NCBI RefSeq assembly: GCF_934630535.1
Contig: NZ_CAKTVU010000013.1
Location: 1-54,679, forward strand
Length of the DNA: 54,679 nucleotides
Source: an uncultured Senegalimassilia sp.
GTDB taxonomy: Bacteria; Actinomycetota; Coriobacteriia; Coriobacteriales; Eggerthellaceae
Reading direction: 5' to 3'
In this document: positions 50,466 to 54,679 of the stretch, one piece after another
How positions within the stretch are numbered: position 1 is the first letter of the stretch
Layout: each line of letters opens with the position of its first letter
Notes under the pieces: generated by a model
Databases searched by the model: none
What the model saw: only the letters and a program-made list of their open reading frames with translations
What the model was told of the DNA's origin: nothing
Program-made: the position numbers and the translations under genes

Positions 50466-51590
50466 ATGCAGCTTCCTGTTGATATCGGCGCGCTGTTGGA
50501 AGAGGCCGTCAACGTCGAGGGCGCCCGCGCCACGCCGCTCTCGGTAAGCGTTTACGTTGACGAGACGGCCCCGGGCGACGTTGCCGCGCATGTGCGCCAA
50601 GCGTTCGCCAGCGCCTCCGATACGGCGCGCGTTTCGCTCATCTACCTGGACGGACGCGAGTTCGCGCCCAGCTCCGGCGACGACATGGCCTGCATTGTGG
50701 CGGGCTTGAACGAGAACGTGGGCGCCTATGCCCGCGCCTGCCGTAAGGCCGGGGTGCCCGTCATGGTGGTCACCACGCTGCCGCAGCTGGTGGGGGCCAT
50801 CGCCAAGGCGTCGGGTTGCGTCATCCCCGAGGCCGACATCGTGGCGCCCAAGCTCACGGCGAAGGTGTACGAGCACGTGTCCACGGCGGCGGGGCAGGGG
50901 CCGGCCATCACGGCTTCGTGGGGCGCGCCCAAGCCTCCGGAAAACGGCGATGTGGGCATCTACGAGCCCATCGAGCTCATCTACGACGCTCGAGCCACGC
51001 TCGATGCGCGCATGGGCCAATGGGTGTGCGCGGCATGCCGGGCAAAGCGCCTGGCGTTCGCGCAGGCCTTTCCGTTCGTGCGCCGTCCCTTGGCGCTGGA
51101 AACGGTCAACGCCACGGCCGTGCAGAACGCCGGCGTGGGGCTGCTGTTCCTCATCCCGGGCGCCGACCTTCCCGTCATGACGCTCAACCAGGCCAAGATG
51201 CTGCTTCAGATCGCGGCGGCCTATGGGCAGTCCATCGACGCTGGGCGCGTGCGCGAGCTTGCGGCCCTGGTGGGCGGTGCGTTCGCCTGCCGCGCGGTCG
51301 CGCGCCAGCTGGCCGCTGCCGTGCCGGTGCTCGGTTGGGCGGTGAAGGCCGCGGTAGGGTACTCGGGCACGCTTGCGATGGGCCGTGCCGCCGTGGAGTT
51401 CTACGAAGGCGGGCCTACGGTGGCGAAGTTCGCCGAGTACGTTTCGGCTGCGCGCGATAAGGTGATCGCCGCTGCCGCGAAGCAGGCCGCAGGCGCTGCC
51501 GCCGACAACGGTGCGGCCGCCGTGGAAGCCGTTCGCCAGAAGGCAACCGATGCCGCCGCGGGTCTGCGCGCCCGCATTTCCCGACGCTAA
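50466..51590 (+). CDS. DUF697-like protein
   Basis: 374 residues, possible regulatory or membrane-associated protein. The C-terminal half matches DUF697 by eye: NQAKMLLQIAAAYGQ, ELAALVGGAFACRAVARQLA, and PVLGWAVKAAVGYSGTLAMG. The N-terminal 170 residues resemble a GTPase fold remnant (VSLIYLDGREF, VVTTLPQLVGAIAKASG) but lack a P-loop. It sits 15 bases after rodA and 22 bases before the radical-SAM gene, in the same direction. Function unknown. Confidence 0.7.
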   Translation: MQLPVDIGALLEEAVNVEGARATPLSVSVYVDETAPGDVAAHVRQAFASASDTARVSLIYLDGREFAPSSGDDMACIVAGLNENVGAYARACRKAGVPVMVVTTLPQLVGAIAKASGCVIPEADIVAPKLTAKVYEHVSTAAGQGPAITASWGAPKPPENGDVGIYEPIELIYDARATLDARMGQWVCAACRAKRLAFAQAFPFVRRPLALETVNATAVQNAGVGLLFLIPGADLPVMTLNQAKMLLQIAAAYGQSIDAGRVRELAALVGGAFACRAVARQLAAAVPVLGWAVKAAVGYSGTLAMGRAAVEFYEGGPTVAKFAEYVSAARDKVIAAAAKQAAGAAADNGAAAVEAVRQKATDAAAGLRARISRR

Positions 51591-51612
51591 TCTTGTTTCC
51601 GAGGGGGTAACA

Positions 51613-53595
51613 GTGACAGATTTGTGGCCGCGGCTCAAGCCGCTGCTTGCCAGCGCCGAAAGACCGGCGCGTTACCTGAACCACGAGTTCGGCTGCGTGT
51701 ACAAGCCCGAGGCGGACTTCCGCTTCTGCATGATGTATCCGGATACCTATGAGCTGGGGCAGGCCAATCAGGCCCTGCGCATCCTGGTGAACGTGGTGAA
51801 CGCCGTGGACGGCATGGTGGCCGAGCGCGCCTTCCTGCCGGCTGCGGAGTTCTGCGACACCATGCGCGCCGAGGGGTTGCCGCTGTTCTCCATCGAAAGC
51901 TGCGCTCCCGTGGCCGAGTTCGATGCGCTCGGCATCACGCTGTCCCACGAGCTGGTGGCCACGAACGTGCTCGAGGCGCTTGACCTGGCGGGCGTCCCGT
52001 TGCACGCGCAGGACCGCGGCGAGGACGACCTGTTCGTCATCGGCGGCGGCCCGTGCTCGTTCAACCCCGAGCCCTATGCGCCGTTCTTCGACATCTTCAG
52101 CATCGGCGAGGGCGAGGAGGCGCTGCCCGAGTGCCTGCAGGCCATCCGCCGCCTGCGCGCCGAAGGGGCCGGCCGCGCCGACATCCTGCGCGCCATCGCG
52201 CGCATGGACGGCTACTACGTGCCCAGCCTGTATCGCTGGCGCGAGGAGGAGCAGGCGCAGCAGGCGGGCAGCTGGATCGAGCCTATCGAAGAGGGCCTTC
52301 CTACGCACATCCAGAAGCGCGTGTTCGAAGGGTTTGCGGAAAGCCCCGGCTGGGAGCCGTGCATCGTGCCGTTCACCGAGGTGGTGCAGGACCGCTTGAA
52401 CGTGGAGGTGCTGCGTGGGTGCGCCCGTGGCTGCCGCTTCTGCCAGGCAGGCATGATGTACCGCCCCGTGCGCGAGCGTTCCGCAGACAACATCGTGAAC
52501 TCGGTGGTGTGCGGCTTGGCGCAAACCGGCTATGACGAGGTCAGCCTGACCTCGCTGTCCTCTACCGACCACTCGCAGATCGCCGACGTCCTCACGCGCC
52601 TGAACAAGCAGTTCCAGGGCAAGGGCGTGCGCATCTCCGTTCCCTCGCAGCGCCTTGACAGCTTCGGCGTGGACATGGCGGGCCTGGTTGCGGGCCAGAA
52701 GAAGGGCGGCCTGACCTTCGCCCCCGAGGCCGGCACGCAGCGCCTACGCGACGTCATCAACAAGCAGGTGACCGAAGACGACCTGTTCGGAGCCGTGGAC
52801 GCGGCGTTCGGCGCCGGTTGGCGTCGCTGCAAGCTGTACTTCATGATCGGTCTGCCCACCGAGACCGACGACGACATCAAGGGCATAGCCAGCCTGGTGC
52901 AGCGCGCCTACGATAGGGCGAAGAAGGCCGTGCCGGTCGAGCAGCGAGGCAACATCCGCATGTCGGTGTCGTGCGCGCTGTTCGTGCCGAAGGCCCAGAC
53001 GCCGTTCCAGTGGGACGGCCAGATCGCCCCGGAAGAGGCCCTACGCCGCGTGTCGCTTCTGCGCCGCAGCGTGAAGTACCGCGCTATCGACGTGCACTGG
53101 CACGACCCGTCCACCAGCTTCGTCGAGGCCGTCATGAGCCGCGGCGGGCGTGCGGCTGCCGCTTGGGTGGAATCCGCGTGGCGCCATGGCGCGCGCTTCG
53201 ACGCATGGACCGAGCACTTCAACGAGCAGGCATGGCACGATGCGGCCGCCGAGGTGGGGCTCGACCCCGCCGCCGTGGCGCAAACGTCCTACGATACCGG
53301 CTACGTCATGCCCTGGGAGCACATCTCCACGGGCGTTTCTACGCGCTTCCTGGCGCATGAGCGCAAGAAGGCTGCGGCGGAGAAGACCACGCCGGACTGC
53401 ACCTTCGAGCGCTGCGCCGCATGCGGGGCGTGCCCGGGCCTGGGCGTCGACAACCAGCTGGCGCAGCCGCGCATCGCCGGCGGCTCGAACGCCCGCCCGC
53501 AACAAGCTGGCGAAGAGGCCGCGCCCGTAGACGCCGAGCAGGCCGCAAGCGGTCAGCCCGCCGCCGGTTCGCAAACCGCCCAGAAAGGGGAGTAG
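51613..53595 (+). CDS. Radical SAM protein, TIGR03960 type, with B12-binding-like domain
   Basis: 660 residues. N-terminal half resembles a cobalamin-binding domain (DLFVIGGGPCSFNPEPYAPF, GEGEEALPE). The radical-SAM core has the CxxxCxxC motif in RGCARGCRFCQAG (three cysteines for the 4Fe-4S cluster), followed by EVSLTSLSS and LTFAPEAGTQRLR. The C-terminal end has another CAACGACPGLGV cysteine set, and a Glu/Ala/Gln-rich tail. GTG at 51613 was chosen for GAGGGGG upstream; the open frame extends to 51511 inside the previous gene. It is always found beside the next gene; the substrate is unknown. Confidence 0.88.
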   Translation: MTDLWPRLKPLLASAERPARYLNHEFGCVYKPEADFRFCMMYPDTYELGQANQALRILVNVVNAVDGMVAERAFLPAAEFCDTMRAEGLPLFSIESCAPVAEFDALGITLSHELVATNVLEALDLAGVPLHAQDRGEDDLFVIGGGPCSFNPEPYAPFFDIFSIGEGEEALPECLQAIRRLRAEGAGRADILRAIARMDGYYVPSLYRWREEEQAQQAGSWIEPIEEGLPTHIQKRVFEGFAESPGWEPCIVPFTEVVQDRLNVEVLRGCARGCRFCQAGMMYRPVRERSADNIVNSVVCGLAQTGYDEVSLTSLSSTDHSQIADVLTRLNKQFQGKGVRISVPSQRLDSFGVDMAGLVAGQKKGGLTFAPEAGTQRLRDVINKQVTEDDLFGAVDAAFGAGWRRCKLYFMIGLPTETDDDIKGIASLVQRAYDRAKKAVPVEQRGNIRMSVSCALFVPKAQTPFQWDGQIAPEEALRRVSLLRRSVKYRAIDVHWHDPSTSFVEAVMSRGGRAAAAWVESAWRHGARFDAWTEHFNEQAWHDAAAEVGLDPAAVAQTSYDTGYVMPWEHISTGVSTRFLAHERKKAAAEKTTPDCTFERCAACGACPGLGVDNQLAQPRIAGGSNARPQQAGEEAAPVDAEQAASGQPAAGSQTAQKGE

Positions 53596-53596
53596 C

Positions 53597-54307
53597 ATGG
53601 CCGAGCAGCAAACGTTCCGCATGCGCATCACGTTCGCCAAGCAGGGCCGCCTGGCTTTGCTGTCGCACCTTGAGGTTGCGCGCGCCATCGAGCGCGCCGT
53701 GCGCCGCGCCCAGCTTCCCTTCGCCGTGTCGCAGGGCTTCAGCCCGCATATGAAGATCGCGTTCGGCGCCGCGCTGCCTGTTGGCGTCGGCGGCACGCAC
53801 GAGATGGTCGACCTGCAGCTTCTGCGCTACGTGCGTCCCGAGGAGGCACTGCTCGCCCTGCAGAAGGAGAGCGTCCCCGACCTTATGGTGAAGGAATGCG
53901 TCTACATCGAGCCGAAGGCCCCTGCGGCCTCGGCGGCGTTCCCGCTGAGCACCTATCGCGCGCTGCTGTCGGCCGCGCCGGCGCAGCTGCCGGTTCCCGC
54001 GCAGGTGCACATCATCCGCAAGAAGAAGGAGAAGGTGCTCGATGTTGCCGACTTCCTGGTGGGGGAGATGCTGCTCGAGGGTGCGTCGCTGACGTTCACC
54101 TTGGAGCAGAAGCCCACGGGCAGCCTTCGCCCCGACAAGCTGCTGGCCGCGTGCTTGGAGCAGGTGAACGTGCCCGATGGCCAGGAGCAAGAGGTCCCGC
54201 TGGCGTTTCTGGTGGACAATGCGTGGACGCAGTCCATCGAACCGCCCGCCGATGACCAGCCGCTGCGCGTGCTGTCCATGACGCGCATCGCGCAACGGGC
54301 GAAATAG
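53597..54307 (+). CDS. TIGR03936-type protein (DUF2344), radical-SAM partner
   Basis: 236 residues. It begins MRITFAKQGRLALLSHLEVARAIERAVRRA, then LPFAVSQGFSPHMKIAFGAALPVGVGG, the hallmarks of the DUF2344 family, which is paired with or fused to the TIGR03960 radical-SAM protein. ATG 2 bases after the previous stop; AAAGGGG is inside the end of that gene. Role probably in RNA or protein modification together with its partner, not proven. Confidence 0.87.
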   Translation: MAEQQTFRMRITFAKQGRLALLSHLEVARAIERAVRRAQLPFAVSQGFSPHMKIAFGAALPVGVGGTHEMVDLQLLRYVRPEEALLALQKESVPDLMVKECVYIEPKAPAASAAFPLSTYRALLSAAPAQLPVPAQVHIIRKKKEKVLDVADFLVGEMLLEGASLTFTLEQKPTGSLRPDKLLAACLEQVNVPDGQEQEVPLAFLVDNAWTQSIEPPADDQPLRVLSMTRIAQRAK

Positions 54308-54327
54308 ATCGAACGCGAACGCTCCGG

Positions 54328-54366
54328 AGCCTTCCGTTTCTCGCAGTAAGAGATGGGAGGCTTTCT
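54328..54366 (+). terminator. Terminator of the radical-SAM operon
   Basis: AGCCTTCC / GGGAGGCT stem with one G-T and further TCT/AGA pairing around the loop, then TTCTT, 21 bases after the stop codon. Confidence 0.75.
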
Positions 54367-54557
54367 TGTGCGCGTGGGTCTTGGGTTGTGCAGCGTCCAT
54401 GCGGGGGATAGCTGCCGCAAGGCCGTTCGATGATGGGGGCGGTTGACGATAGGGCGGTCGCCGGGAGGCTGCTTGAGCAACGATGCGGGTTCGGCTCCTT
54501 GAGCGAACTCTTTGCGGGTTTAATATCGCCGGAGGGGCAATTTTTTGAAAATAGTAC

Positions 54558-54586
54558 TTGCATCGGATCGCTAACTGCTGTATTGT
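54558..54586 (+). promoter_or_regulatory. Promoter of tRNA-Asp
   Basis: TTGCAT (54558-54563) and TATTGT (54581-54586) with 17-base spacing, 18 bases before the tRNA, in an AT-rich stretch. Confidence 0.7.
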
Positions 54587-54604
54587 ACTTTCTCGCAGCT
54601 GAAC

Positions 54605-54679
<75 letters not shown>

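Noticed and set aside
46866..51638. Two long - strand frames (734 and 792 codons)
   Set aside because: Antisense shadows of PBP2, rodA and the DUF697-like gene.

Overview
The window is high-GC bacterial DNA with compact operons. Its content points to an anaerobic actinobacterium of the class Coriobacteriia, probably close to Eggerthellaceae. The pointers are an mreBCD/PBP2/RodA elongation cluster in a high-GC genome, a cytosolic [NiFe] hydrogenase, a MHS-type transporter beside a creatininase-like enzyme, and UgtP-like and GtrA-type envelope genes. This placement is inferred from gene content and not proven.

Left part (1-5.7 kb): an amidinotransferase, a DMT-family transporter, a creatininase-family hydrolase and a MHS-type major facilitator lie on the + strand. 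Together they suggest uptake and turnover of a guanidino compound such as creatinine or guanidinoacetate. A small 56-residue cysteine-containing protein follows on the - strand with its own promoter. 6-16 kb holds a membrane glycosyltransferase, comF, a solute-binding lipoprotein, a LarB-LarC-like fusion behind a MerR-type promoter, an M16 peptidase and two unknown membrane proteins.

Middle part (16-32 kb): infC-rpmI-rplT with a leader attenuator and a probable ATA start for IF-3; a NifX-like protein; a DEAD-box helicase; a diglyceride glycosyltransferase behind tRNA-Glu; a divergent GT2/GtrA pair; tRNA-Arg; an RlmD-like methyltransferase; a cyclophilin; a TPR membrane protein; ndk; and a four-gene group 3b-type [NiFe] hydrogenase operon. 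Its large subunit already ends at the histidine where others are cleaved.

Accessory region (32.5-44.4 kb): a WYL regulator is translationally coupled to a UvrD-like helicase with a C-terminal PD-(D/E)XK nuclease. Three paralogues of an uncharacterised protein family follow, surrounding an RtcB-like RNA ligase, a macrodomain protein, a broken hipA, a small antitoxin-like gene and a doc gene broken by one nonsense codon. No integrase, transposase or CRISPR array was seen. This is the least explained part of the window.

Right part (44.5-54.7 kb): mreB, mreC, mreD, PBP2 and rodA (cell elongation) run in tight series into a DUF697-like protein and the paired radical-SAM proteins of the TIGR03960/TIGR03936 types. 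The window ends inside a tRNA-Asp gene. Family assignments rest on motifs read by eye; no database search was possible.
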